NCBI RefSeq assembly: GCF_014879935.1
Contig: NZ_JACSRD010000124.1
Span: forward strand, 1-64,000
Direction: 5' to 3'
DNA from: Prosthecobacter sp.
Lineage (GTDB): Bacteria; Verrucomicrobiota; Verrucomicrobiia; Verrucomicrobiales; Verrucomicrobiaceae
Length of the DNA: 64,000 bases
The position numbers and the translations under genes are program-made. The notes below the pieces were generated by a model. It saw nothing but the letters and a program-made list of their open reading frames with translations, did not search any database and had not been told where the DNA came from. This document shows positions 17,421 through 27,557 of the stretch, in pieces; positions within the stretch are counted from its first letter, which is position 1, and every line of letters begins with the position of its first letter.

Positions 17421-20400
17421 ATGAGCCAGAATCCGCTTCTCTCTCTCACCGCCGTCCTGCTCGGCCTCTCCACGGCTGCTCAGGCCGCCAGCGGCATTGA
17501 GTTCAACCGCGACATCCGCCCCATCCTCGCAGATGCCTGCTTTCACTGTCATGGACCGGACCCGGGAACGCGCAAGGCGGGTCTGCGGCTCGACACGGAA
17601 GCCGGATTCTTCACCGCGAAGAAGGGAGAGCAGCCGACGATCATCAAAGGCAAGCCAGATGCGAGTTCGCTCTTCCAACGGCTCATCACCAAGGATGAAG
17701 ACGATGTGATGCCGCCGCCGGATTCTCACAAGGAGATCAAACCGGCGCAGGTTGCTCTCATTAAACAATGGATCGAGCAGGGCGCTCCCTGGCAGCCGCA
17801 TTGGAGCCTCATCCCGCCGCAGAAGCCGGCCGTGCCCGCCGTGAAGGACGAATCGTGGGTGAAAACGCCCATCGACCGCTTCGTGCTGGCCTCGCTGGAC
17901 AAAGCGGGCCTCAAACCGGCTCCCGAGGCCGATGCGCACACGCTGGTGCGGCGTATTGCTTTGGATCTCACGGGGCTGCCGCCTTCTTCGGAATTGCTGG
18001 CGCGGTATTGTCCGACGAGTCAGACCAGTCCGACTCGTCTGACGGATGCGCAGATTTCGCAGCTCATCGACGAGCTCATGAAATCCCCCGCGTATGGCGA
18101 GCACCGTGCGCGTTACTGGCTCGATGCGGCGCGTTATGGAGACACGCATGGCCTGCACTTCGACAACTACCGTGAGATGTGGCCTTACCGCGATTGGGTG
18201 GTGAAGGCCTTCAATCGCAATCAGCCCTTCGATCAATTCACCGTCGAGCAGATCGCGGGTGATTTGCTGCCGAATCACACCGACGACCAGCTCGTCGCGA
18301 CCGGTTTCCAGCGTTGCAACATCACCACGAATGAAGGCGGCACGATCGACGAGGAAAACCTCGCGAACTACGCGGTGGATCGCGTGCAGACGATGGGCTG
18401 GGTCTATTTTGGCCTCACCACGAACTGCGGCCAGTGCCACGATCATAAGTTCGATCCCTTCACGCAGCGCGACTTCTATTCGATGGCCGCGTTCTTCCGC
18501 AACACGACGCAGCAGGCCAAGGACGGCAACATCAAGGACGGTCGCGGACCCGTGCTCGTGATCCCGAGCGAGCAGGACAAGCCGCGCTGGGAAAAATTGC
18601 CCGCCGAGATCGCCGAGGCCACGAAACAGCGCGACGAGCGCAAAAAGGCCGCGGGCAAAGATTTCAATGCCTGGCTCGCTTCCGCGAAACCGGAGCATCT
18701 CGACCAGGATGTGCCCACGAAGGGCCTGCAAGTGCATTTGCCGCTCAATGAGGGCGTCGGCAACGATGTCGCGAATGTGTGCGGCACTCCGGCGAAGGCC
18801 AAAGCGCTCGGCCAGATCTCGTGGACGCCCGGTGGCAAGCTCGGCCCCGCGCCGGTGATCAAGCCAGGCAGCACGTTTGAAGTGAGCGACGCGGGTGATT
18901 TCGAGTTGAATCAGAAGTTCAGCTACGGCGCTTGGATCAAAGCCGGCCGCAACGGCGTCTTCGGTGCCATCATGGCCCGCATGGACGAAAAGAACGCGTA
19001 TCGCGGCTGGGACCTGTGGCAGAATGATCGCGGCATCTCCGTCCACATCATCGACAAATGGGAAGGCAACGCCATCAAGGTCAGCACGCGTGATGCGGTG
19101 CTGAAACCGGGCGAGTGGCAGCATGTGTTCGTCACTTACAATGGCAGCGGCAAGGCGGCGGGCGTGCAGATTTACATCAATGGCGTGCCGCAGAAGCGCC
19201 TCGTCACGAATACGAACACCATCAAGCCGAAGGCCAGCATCCGCACCACCGTGCCGCTGAAAATCGGCCAGCGCAGTGATGGCCAGCACTTCACCGATGG
19301 CAGCGTGCAGGATGCGCGGGTGTATGATCGAATGCTGAGCGAGGCGGAGATCAAGACGCTCGCCGATGTCGGCCCGCTGCGTGCCGTGCTCGCCGCTGCG
19401 ACGGACAAACGCACGCCGCAGCAGCGCAACGCGCTCTTTGCCCACTACCTCGCCACGCGTGATGCCGAGTGGATGAAGCACGAGGGCACCGCAAAGCAGC
19501 TCGAAGCCGAAAAAGAAGCCATCAAGGCCCGCAGCCCCATCACGCACGTGCAGCAGGAAGTCATGAACGTGATGCCGATGGCGAACATCCTTGCCCGCGG
19601 TGCCTACGACAAGCCCGGCGAACGCGTCGAGGCCGCGGTGCCCGCCGCTTTGGGCAAGCTGCCCGCCAATGCGCCGAAGAACCGCCTCGGCCTCGCGCAG
19701 TGGGTCGTGAGCCAGGACAATCCGCTGACCGCACGCGTCACCGTGAACCGTTTCTGGCAGGAAGTCTTCGGCCAGGGCATCGTGAAGACGCCGGAGGACT
19801 TTGGCATCATGGGCGCGGCTCCGAGCCATCCCGAGTTGCTCGAATGGCTCGCCGTCGAGTTCCGCGATGGCGGCTGGGACGTGAAGAAGCTCTTCAAGCT
19901 CATGCTCACCAGCGCCACCTACCGTCAGATGGCCGCCACCACGCCGGAGAAGCTCGACAAGGACCGCGACAACACGCTCCTCAGCCGCGGCCCGCGCTTC
20001 CGCATGGATGCCGAGATGCTGCGCGACTACGCGCTCGCCGCCAGCGGACTGCTTTCCGCGAAAATGGGCGGCCCCAGCGTGCGTCCGTATCAACCCGAAG
20101 GCATCTGGGACGTCGTCGGCCTGCCCGGCGGCGACACCCGCAACTACGTGCAGGACAAAGGCGAAAATCTCTACCGCCGCACCTTTTACACCTTCTGGAA
20201 GCGCATGGCCCCGCCGCCAAACATGGAAGTCTTCAACGCCCCCAGCCGCGAAGTCTGCACCGTCCGCCGCGAGCGCACCAACACGCCACTCCAAGCCCTC
20301 GTCACGATGAACGACCCCCAATTCGTCGAAGCCGCCCGCAAACTCGCCGAACAAGCCCTCATCACGAAAGCGCCGCTCGAATTCATCGCCGAACGCATCC

Positions 20401-20612
20401 TCTGCCGCCCGCTCACCGCCAAAGAAAAGCCGCTCGTCGATGCAAGCCTCGCCGATCTGCGCAAGCACTACACGGCCAACGCCGCCGATGCCGAAGCGCT
20501 CCTCAAGGTCGGCGAATCACCGGTGGATGCGAAGCTCGCGAAGCCCGAGCTCGCCGCGTGGACCATGCTCACGAACCAGCTCTTTAATTTGGACGAAGTC
20601 TTGAACAAGTGA
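17421..20612 (+). CDS. DUF1549/DUF1553 planctomycete-type cytochrome c protein with LamG domain
   Basis: 1063 residues. A signal peptide (about 1-23) leads into a PSCyt1 heme domain with CFHCHG (C40, C43, H44). DUF1549 follows (about 140-350, with VRRIALDLTGLPP and YWLDAARYGDTHG), then a LamG/concanavalin-like insert (about 470-650) and DUF1553 (about 740-1030, with VNRFWQEVFGQGIV and RTNTPLQALVTMNDP). Proteins of this design are abundant in Planctomycetota and Verrucomicrobiota, are exported, and normally sit next to a DUF1501 protein. A role in polymer or sulfated-sugar breakdown is suspected but unproven. A palindromic repeat is embedded at 18011-18042. The DUF1501 partner is not adjacent but 2.8 kb downstream. 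Confidence 0.92.
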   Translation: MSQNPLLSLTAVLLGLSTAAQAASGIEFNRDIRPILADACFHCHGPDPGTRKAGLRLDTEAGFFTAKKGEQPTIIKGKPDASSLFQRLITKDEDDVMPPPDSHKEIKPAQVALIKQWIEQGAPWQPHWSLIPPQKPAVPAVKDESWVKTPIDRFVLASLDKAGLKPAPEADAHTLVRRIALDLTGLPPSSELLARYCPTSQTSPTRLTDAQISQLIDELMKSPAYGEHRARYWLDAARYGDTHGLHFDNYREMWPYRDWVVKAFNRNQPFDQFTVEQIAGDLLPNHTDDQLVATGFQRCNITTNEGGTIDEENLANYAVDRVQTMGWVYFGLTTNCGQCHDHKFDPFTQRDFYSMAAFFRNTTQQAKDGNIKDGRGPVLVIPSEQDKPRWEKLPAEIAEATKQRDERKKAAGKDFNAWLASAKPEHLDQDVPTKGLQVHLPLNEGVGNDVANVCGTPAKAKALGQISWTPGGKLGPAPVIKPGSTFEVSDAGDFELNQKFSYGAWIKAGRNGVFGAIMARMDEKNAYRGWDLWQNDRGISVHIIDKWEGNAIKVSTRDAVLKPGEWQHVFVTYNGSGKAAGVQIYINGVPQKRLVTNTNTIKPKASIRTTVPLKIGQRSDGQHFTDGSVQDARVYDRMLSEAEIKTLADVGPLRAVLAAATDKRTPQQRNALFAHYLATRDAEWMKHEGTAKQLEAEKEAIKARSPITHVQQEVMNVMPMANILARGAYDKPGERVEAAVPAALGKLPANAPKNRLGLAQWVVSQDNPLTARVTVNRFWQEVFGQGIVKTPEDFGIMGAAPSHPELLEWLAVEFRDGGWDVKKLFKLMLTSATYRQMAATTPEKLDKDRDNTLLSRGPRFRMDAEMLRDYALAASGLLSAKMGGPSVRPYQPEGIWDVVGLPGGDTRNYVQDKGENLYRRTFYTFWKRMAPPPNMEVFNAPSREVCTVRRERTNTPLQALVTMNDPQFVEAARKLAEQALITKAPLEFIAERILCRPLTAKEKPLVDASLADLRKHYTANAADAEALLKVGESPVDAKLAKPELAAWTMLTNQLFNLDEVLNK
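18011..18042. repeat. palindromic repeat inside the DUF1549 coding region
   Basis: Arms 18011-18024 and 18029-18042 pair over 14 bases with two G:T wobbles and a four-base loop. The element uses the words GACGAGTC and GACTCGTC. It is read through in frame and encodes a polar stretch (PTSQTSPTRL) in a loop of DUF1549. It looks like a short interspersed palindrome that landed in a tolerant site. Confidence 0.6.
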
Positions 20613-20620
20613 CGTTTTAC

Positions 20621-20998
20621 ATGCCGAAAAGACACTCCAGACCTGAGAAAGACTTCACTATTACCTCCCTTGCTTGGGAGAGTGACATTGAAGATCAGCA
20701 TCACCGAGCAGGCTTCCCGCCAGTTCCAAAGTCTGTCTTAAAGCGTCGATTCTGGCAGTTTATCGACTTTCTTCAAAGCCACGGAATGACGACACGCCCA
20801 ATAGCTAAGAGCATCGAAGAACTTTCCAACGATGCGCAAATGCGGAACAGCGATCTGAATGACGATGGCTTCTACTTCGTTCAGCGATTTCATGGCCGTT
20901 GGCTCAACCGAACGCACAAGGATCTGGGCCCTGAGAAGGAAGAAGCATTTCTATCAAAGTGGTGGGCGCAATTCCACGATGGACCACATGCTGTTTAG
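20621..20998 (+). CDS. hypothetical protein
   Basis: 125 residues from the ATG at 20621 (a GTG at 20609 would overlap the previous stop). It is hydrophilic, rich in aromatic and charged residues (KRRFWQFIDFLQSHGMTTRP, KWWAQFHDGPH), with no signal peptide and no family I recognise. The DNA is clearly less GC-rich than the flanking genes, as are the next genes up to 23340, which suggests a later arrival. Confidence 0.6.
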   Translation: MPKRHSRPEKDFTITSLAWESDIEDQHHRAGFPPVPKSVLKRRFWQFIDFLQSHGMTTRPIAKSIEELSNDAQMRNSDLNDDGFYFVQRFHGRWLNRTHKDLGPEKEEAFLSKWWAQFHDGPHAV

Positions 20999-21075
20999 CT
21001 GCCTTATCTCGAATCCCTCAAACGTTACCCCCTTCGATTCTCAAAACCTTAAGTCTGTAACCTGAAACCTCTTCC

Positions 21076-21879
21076 TTGCCCGCCAACGCCACATATCCCT
21101 TTCCGGGACTGAATACCTACTTCGAGAAGGAGTGGTTTCAGGTGCATCCTGCCATGATTGTCCATGCGTTGGTGCAGATTCAGCGGCAACTGCCCGCCGA
21201 TCTGCGTGCCGTGATTGAGCAAGGCATGACGATCTCAGCGCTTCCGCCCGTCGATCATCAAAGCATGAAACCCGATGTCTCGGTGTGGCGAATGCGGGAG
21301 GACACGTTGCTGGCGGCCGCCCCGCCGAATTTCGTGCCACCACTAACCCGAACCATCACCTCTCCCAAACCGAGGCATCTCGCCATTCGTCAGAGTAGTG
21401 GCGAACTGGTCACCGCCATCGAACTCCTGAGTCCCAGCAACAAGCACTCTGGCGGGGCGGTCAGTTATGTTCAGAAACGGATGAGCATCATGGCTCTGGG
21501 AGTGAATCTCGTAGAGATCGATCTCGTCAGGAAGTGGGGGCTGGCCCTTCTCCAATTTGAAGGCGAGGAGATGACCGAATCCCTGCGCCAGCCTGATGGC
21601 AGGCTGCCTGCGCACTCCGTGAATGTCTTTCGCGCCGAGAACCCTCAGGAGCGGGAAATCTATCCGATCAGCTATCAGCAGCCACTTCCCGCGTGCCGCG
21701 TGCCTCTGCGACCCGATGACTCGGATGTCTGGCTTGATCTGCAAAAAGCCGCCGAGCAGTGCCACGAAGAATGTGCCTTCGAAAAGGCAACAAACTATAC
21801 CCGCGATCCCGAGCCACCGCTCTCCCCCGAGGACGCTGCGTGGCTCGACGGGCATCTCAAGTCCCTCAAACTTCGCTGA
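21076..21879 (+). CDS. DUF4058 family protein
   Basis: 267 residues. The N-terminal pattern YPFPGLNTYFEKEWFQVHP, then ALVQIQRQLPADLRAVIEQ and KPDVSVWR, matches the DUF4058 family, common in cyanobacteria and Planctomycetota and of unknown function. The middle contains VTAIELLSPSNK and VEIDLVRKW, with conserved E and D residues that recall a nuclease-like fold, though I cannot confirm activity. The only start that keeps the N-terminal motif is TTG at 21076. The next gene starts seven bases after its stop. Confidence 0.75.
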   Translation: MPANATYPFPGLNTYFEKEWFQVHPAMIVHALVQIQRQLPADLRAVIEQGMTISALPPVDHQSMKPDVSVWRMREDTLLAAAPPNFVPPLTRTITSPKPRHLAIRQSSGELVTAIELLSPSNKHSGGAVSYVQKRMSIMALGVNLVEIDLVRKWGLALLQFEGEEMTESLRQPDGRLPAHSVNVFRAENPQEREIYPISYQQPLPACRVPLRPDDSDVWLDLQKAAEQCHEECAFEKATNYTRDPEPPLSPEDAAWLDGHLKSLKLR

Positions 21880-21886
21880 AGAGACC

Positions 21887-22741
21887 ATGAATCCCCTCAC
21901 TGCCAATTCACCCACTGACTGCCCCGGTGCTTCAAACACCGCGACAGCGTCGTGGAGTGCGGTGGCAGAGATGCGAGGGCGAAGCCTCGCATCGGCGACA
22001 CCGCTTTCGAACGTCCATCGGCTCCCGCAAACTCTTCTCGCCCTCGCAAAGCGGTGTCGCGCTTCGCTTCCCACCGCACTCCACGACGCTGTCGCGCTTC
22101 ATCGCCCCAATTGGCTGCTCTTCGCGATCTTGGCTTCGATGACCTGCCTGAGCAGTTGCGACAAAAAAGCAGAGGAAGCGCCCAAAGCATCAAAGCCCGC
22201 CGCAGAAACCTCTCAGGTGTCTTGGCGCGACTGGATTGCCAAAAGCACCGATCCGACTTGGTGGAAGGAGCATTGGTCCCAAGCATCTGAAGCTGCCAAA
22301 GCCGCGAAACGGTCGCTGGATGCCCTGAAGGCTGAGGAACTCAAAAAACAGGCTTCTGACCTTCTCAAAGCCATCGAAGACATGAAACTGACCGAGGTCG
22401 AAAGCCTCGGAGCTGAACTGAGCAAGCATCTGACCATCGAAAAACTCGGGGACGGCCTGAACTTCATCATTCTTCAACGCCAACAAGGCGGCGAAGCAGC
22501 AGCCAAGGCGATTGAAGCTTACGCCGCTCGCACCGATTTGAATGACCACGAACGAGCCGCCGCTCAAAACCTCAAGAAGGGCCTGGAAACGCTGCAACGT
22601 GATGACGTGCGCGGCGGCATTGTTTGGGCCGTGCTCTTTGCTTGCGAATGCAAGTTTGGCTCCCACGAAGGAGCCCTGATCGGCGGATTGATTGCTTCCA
22701 TTCTTTTTCCCGACTTCAAAGCCCCAGCCAGCAATCCCTGA
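21887..22741 (+). CDS. probable lipoprotein with repeat-derived N-terminus
   Basis: 284 residues from the ATG at 21887, which has GAAGAG upstream. The first 70 or so residues are encoded by a nested palindromic repeat and have no protein-like character. A lipoprotein signal follows (WLLFAILASMTCLSSC), then a helical, charged, coiled-coil-like domain (KSLDA-type repeats of A, K and E) and a glycine-rich hydrophobic end (GALIGGLIASILFP). No family is recognised. No ATG, GTG or TTG lies just before the lipoprotein signal, so either the repeat supplied the present start or the gene lost its own start when the repeat inserted. Confidence 0.55.
   Translation: MNPLTANSPTDCPGASNTATASWSAVAEMRGRSLASATPLSNVHRLPQTLLALAKRCRASLPTALHDAVALHRPNWLLFAILASMTCLSSCDKKAEEAPKASKPAAETSQVSWRDWIAKSTDPTWWKEHWSQASEAAKAAKRSLDALKAEELKKQASDLLKAIEDMKLTEVESLGAELSKHLTIEKLGDGLNFIILQRQQGGEAAAKAIEAYAARTDLNDHERAAAQNLKKGLETLQRDDVRGGIVWAVLFACECKFGSHEGALIGGLIASILFPDFKAPASNP
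21941..22095. repeat. nested palindromic repeat element
   Basis: Three nested or adjacent palindromes: perfect 25-base inverted arms at 21941-21965 and 22071-22095; perfect 13-base arms at 21995-22007 and 22048-22060; and a nine-base stem with a six-base loop at 21970-21993. The symmetry over 155 bases is what a REP/BIME-type or miniature inverted-repeat element would show. It has no coding capacity of its own but lies inside an open frame. Confidence 0.85.
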
Positions 22742-22815
22742 AAAGCCATCGCCATCTGCCGCACGACCATTCGTCACAGACACATGACTCCACGCTTATA
22801 AGCAGTAACCAAGAA

Positions 22816-23340
22816 ATGTACATCCAGCTTCCCATCTCGAACGTTCAACCTGCCAAAGAGGGCTCATCCATTTGGAAATGGATCGTGCGCGGCCTGCTGG
22901 CTAGTGTTGCGCTCGTGATTTTGGTTGTCGTAGCGGGGCTGCTTTACTTCCGGAGTCAGGCGCTCGTTGAATCTGTCTATCCGGATGTCACCTTGGAACA
23001 AATCGCCGAAGTGGAGAGGCTCACAGGCATCACGTTCCCGAAAGGATCTGTATGGCTTGGATACGAGTATGATCATTGGACCTGCATTGATCCGTCCATG
23101 ATCGCCAAAGTCCAAATTCCTTCGCACCTACTCAACGAGTTCAGAGCGAACAAACTGCTCTTTACCCCGGCAGAGCGAGTCAACGTTACCGACTACAAGA
23201 ACTACCCTTCATGGTGGAAGCCTAACCAAGTCAGCAAGACAGCCGACGGTGAATACTACAAGGACGAAGCTTTTGTGCGATGGACACTGGGGACCGCAAA
23301 TGATGACAACCTCTTCTACATCCACTGGTCTGTTCTTTGA
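22816..23340 (+). CDS. hypothetical membrane-anchored protein
   Basis: 174 residues. A short cytoplasmic N-terminus, one membrane helix (about residues 26-50, IVRGLLASVALVILVVVAGL), then an external domain of about 120 residues containing LERLTGITFPKG-like and WWKPNQVSK segments. No family is recognised. Composition is less GC-rich, like the three preceding genes. It ends 40 bases before the DUF1501 gene. Confidence 0.65.
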   Translation: MYIQLPISNVQPAKEGSSIWKWIVRGLLASVALVILVVVAGLLYFRSQALVESVYPDVTLEQIAEVERLTGITFPKGSVWLGYEYDHWTCIDPSMIAKVQIPSHLLNEFRANKLLFTPAERVNVTDYKNYPSWWKPNQVSKTADGEYYKDEAFVRWTLGTANDDNLFYIHWSVL

Positions 23341-23380
23341 CCACTCAACCATTTCTCCATAACTCCACCACTCCACTTTT

Positions 23381-24808
<1,428 letters not shown>

Positions 24809-25543
24809 TCATTTCTCAGCGATCTTTTGCATCGCCCGAAACTTCCCCGGTGCCATGCCCGCGTAGCGGCTGAAGTGCCGGGTGAAGGCACTTTGGTCGC
24901 ACCAACCCGTTTGCAGGGCGATCTCGCCCAGCGGGAGATCGGTCTCACGCAGCAGCCGCGTGGCTTCGTCGAGGCGGAGCTTGTGCAGGAGTTGCAGCGG
25001 GCTCATTTGAAAGAGCTTCTGCACGCGCTGCTCGAACTGATAAACGCTGAGGCCTGCCTTCGTGGCGATGTCCTCGATGCGCAGGCTCTCGGTGAAGCGT
25101 GAGCGCATCAGCTTCAACGCCGAGGCAAGCTGCGCGTAGCCGCTGTCCTTCCCGCTGGGCGCGTTCAGGTCGCGCGAGATGCCCGTCACGCCGAGGATGC
25201 GGCCCTGCGCGTCGCGCAGCGGATGCTTCGTGGTGAGACACCAGCCCGCCTTGCCACCAGGATAAATGTGCAGCTCCAATTGATGCTCCACGGGCTTTCC
25301 CGTTCGCAGGACGCTCTCATCCTGCCGCGCATAACTTGCCGCCAGTGGTGCCGGGAAGACCTCCTCGGGCCGCTTGCCGATGAGCTTCGTCTTGTCCCCC
25401 CCCGCGCAACGGGCCGCAAGTGTCTGGTTCACCCGCACGTAGCGTCCGGTGCGATCCTTGATGAAGAACACAACATCCGGCAGCGCATCAAAGAGCGCCT
25501 CCGCATAGGCATGTGCGCCGAAGAGGTCATCCGTGGCCGTCAT
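24809..25543 (-). CDS. PAS-AraC family transcriptional regulator
   Basis: About 244 residues from the ATG at 25543. A PAS domain (about 5-115: LFDALPDVVFFIKDRTGRY, then GRILGVTGISRDL) is followed by an AraC HTH domain (about 140-240) with LRLDEATRLLRETDLPLGEI and CDQSAFTRHFSRYAGMAPG. A longer reading to 25627 adds 28 residues with no match to the family. The DapA-like gene lies divergently 105 bases away and is the obvious target. Closely similar in design to the regulators at 16128 and 55089. Confidence 0.88.
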   Translation of the reverse strand: MTATDDLFGAHAYAEALFDALPDVVFFIKDRTGRYVRVNQTLAARCAGGDKTKLIGKRPEEVFPAPLAASYARQDESVLRTGKPVEHQLELHIYPGGKAGWCLTTKHPLRDAQGRILGVTGISRDLNAPSGKDSGYAQLASALKLMRSRFTESLRIEDIATKAGLSVYQFEQRVQKLFQMSPLQLLHKLRLDEATRLLRETDLPLGEIALQTGWCDQSAFTRHFSRYAGMAPGKFRAMQKIAEK

Positions 25544-25648
25544 TTTGGCAGAAATGGCAGCTCCCCAACGCCAAAGCAAGCAAGACCCTCTTGCCCCACC
25601 TCTTACCATACCCTCTCGCAACGCCACATTTCGTCATTCGTCATTCCC

Positions 25649-26557
25649 ATGTCCCTCTCCACCCCTTCCCTCAACTGGTCCGGTGTCTTCCCGGCCGTCG
25701 TCACGCAGATGAATGAGGACCAGTCGATCGACTTCGACGCGTCCGCGCGCTTTTGGGAGGCGCAGATTGAGGCGGGTGTGCACGGTTTGATCGTCTGCGG
25801 CTCGCTGGGCGAGAATCAGTGCCTGCAAGCCGATGAAAAGCGCGCTGTCGTGAAGCACGCCGTCGAAGTGGCCGCCGGACGCGTGCCTGTGATCAGCGGT
25901 GTGGCGGAAATGAGCACGCGCGCCGCCATCAGCTACCTGCACGATTGCGAAAAGATCGGCGCATCTGGTTTCATGATCATGCCACCGATGGTTTACAAAA
26001 GCGATCCGCGCGAGACGCAGCACTGGTTCCGCACGCTCGCCAAAGCCACGCCGCTGAGCTGGATGCTCTACAACAACCCCGTCGGCTACCACACCGATGT
26101 CACGCCAGAGATGTTCGTGGAGCTGACGGACATCCCGAACCTGCTCGCCATCAAGGAAAGCAGCGCCAACACCCGCCGCATCACCGAGCTGCGCAATCAA
26201 ACCGGCAACCGCTACCGCATCTTCACCGGCGTGGACGATCTCTTCCTCGAATCTGCCATCCTCGGCATCGACGGCTGGGTTTGCGGCAGCGGCATCGCTT
26301 TCCCGAAGGAGAATCAAAAACTCTGGGACCTCGCCCAGGCAGGCAAATGGGGCGAATGCCGCGCGCTCTATCGCTGGAGCCAGCCGCTCATGAAGCTCGA
26401 TACGCACCTCCACTTCGTGCAATACATCAAGCTCCTCGTCCAGGAGACCGGCCTCGGCAAAGAATGGGTGCGCGAACCGCGCCTTACACTCGCCGGAGCC
26501 GAGCGCGAGCAGGTGCTGAAGATCATCCGCGATGCGCTGGCGAAGAGGCCGGGGTGA
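25649..26557 (+). CDS. dihydrodipicolinate synthase family aldolase/dehydratase
   Basis: 302 residues, a TIM-barrel aldolase of the DapA/N-acetylneuraminate lyase family. Visible motifs: GLIVCGSLGENQCL (the GSxGE phosphate- or carboxyl-binding turn), the tyrosine in LYNNPVGYHTD and the Schiff-base lysine in LLAIKESSANTRRI. It is more likely a catabolic relative than the lysine-pathway enzyme: it is next to a PAS-AraC regulator, and a hydroxyproline epimerase-like gene lies 5 kb on. A 4-hydroxypyrroline-2-carboxylate deaminase, or a sugar-acid dehydratase, is possible. The ATG at 25649 is the only start that fits the family. Confidence 0.87.
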   Translation: MSLSTPSLNWSGVFPAVVTQMNEDQSIDFDASARFWEAQIEAGVHGLIVCGSLGENQCLQADEKRAVVKHAVEVAAGRVPVISGVAEMSTRAAISYLHDCEKIGASGFMIMPPMVYKSDPRETQHWFRTLAKATPLSWMLYNNPVGYHTDVTPEMFVELTDIPNLLAIKESSANTRRITELRNQTGNRYRIFTGVDDLFLESAILGIDGWVCGSGIAFPKENQKLWDLAQAGKWGECRALYRWSQPLMKLDTHLHFVQYIKLLVQETGLGKEWVREPRLTLAGAEREQVLKIIRDALAKRPG

Positions 26558-26624
26558 CTGTCCTGCTCAAAACGGGGACAACCTTGAACCTTGAACCCCG
26601 AACCATGAACCTCTAAAAGAGCGC

Positions 26625-27431
26625 ATGGTCCGCCCGCGAAAAAAATACACCGTCCACGATCTCCGTAAGCTCAAAGGCAAACGCGTGCTCACGCACATCC
26701 ACGTGAAGTCACCGCAGGAGGCCATGGCCGCCGAAGCTGCGGGCGTGGATCTCATGAGCTGCAGCTTTGACTCGCCGGAGGCGCAGGCGCGTCTGCCGCT
26801 GCTCGTCGCCGCCGCGCCCACGGCCTTCCTTTCCGGCAGCACGCCGCACGGCATGGCGACTCAGGAGGAGGCCATCCGCACCGGCTTCCGCGCGCTCGAA
26901 ATGGGCGCCAGCAGCGTCTATTGCTCCGGCAGCCCTTTTTTGATCGAGGCCATGGCTCGCGAGGGCATTCCAGTCGTCGGCCACATCGGCATGGTGCCGC
27001 GTCATGTCACCTGGACTGGCTATCGCAGCATCGGAAAGACCGTCGATGAGGCGAAGGCGCTCTATCGCAAGATGAAGGACCTCGAAAACGCCGGCGCGTA
27101 TGCCGCCGAGATCGAAATCGTGCCACACAACCTCGCCTCGTGGCTTTCGAAGCAGACGAGCATGCTCCTCATGTCCCTCGGCTCCGGCACCGGCTGCGAC
27201 ACGCAGTTCCTTTTCTCCTGCGACATCCTCGGCGACTACGACGAGCGCATCCCGCGCCACGCGAAGTCCTACCGCAACTTTGCCGAGGAACACCGCCGCC
27301 TGCAAAACGAGCGCATCGCCGCCTTCAGCGAATACGTCGCCGATGTGAAGGAAGGCCGCTTCCCCGAGCTCTGCCATCTCACCGAGATGGATGCGCAGTT
27401 GCTCGATGAAGTGGTGAAATCGATCGCGTGA
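26625..27431 (+). CDS. PanB-like ketopantoate hydroxymethyltransferase family protein
   Basis: 268 residues. It has the PanB pattern: VVGHIGMVPRHVTWTGYRSIGKT, then NAGAYAAEIEIVPHNLASWL, and a final SGTGCDTQFLFSCDILGDY. True PanB makes ketopantoate from ketoisovalerate and methylene-tetrahydrofolate. Here the N-terminal D-Y-D-x-metal region differs (THIHVKSPQEAMAAEAAGVD and MSCSFDSPEA), so it may be a paralogue in a catabolic path rather than the pantothenate enzyme. It starts 67 bases after the DapA-like gene and is probably in the same operon. Confidence 0.8.
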   Translation: MVRPRKKYTVHDLRKLKGKRVLTHIHVKSPQEAMAAEAAGVDLMSCSFDSPEAQARLPLLVAAAPTAFLSGSTPHGMATQEEAIRTGFRALEMGASSVYCSGSPFLIEAMAREGIPVVGHIGMVPRHVTWTGYRSIGKTVDEAKALYRKMKDLENAGAYAAEIEIVPHNLASWLSKQTSMLLMSLGSGTGCDTQFLFSCDILGDYDERIPRHAKSYRNFAEEHRRLQNERIAAFSEYVADVKEGRFPELCHLTEMDAQLLDEVVKSIA

Positions 27432-27557
27432 ATGGTCATGCGCCCCGTTGCCTGCGTCTTTTAAAGAGCTGTGATTGACTGTTTTCGACGCCGATGGCCG
27501 GCTGCTTCGCCTCATTTCGGGCGTGCTGACGAAGTGAGCACCCACAGCCTCATTTCG

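Noticed and set aside
16956..20468. 1170-residue minus-strand frame opposite the DUF1549 gene
   Set aside because: Low-complexity composition typical of the reverse of a GC-rich gene; the plus strand has heme and DUF1549/1553 motifs.
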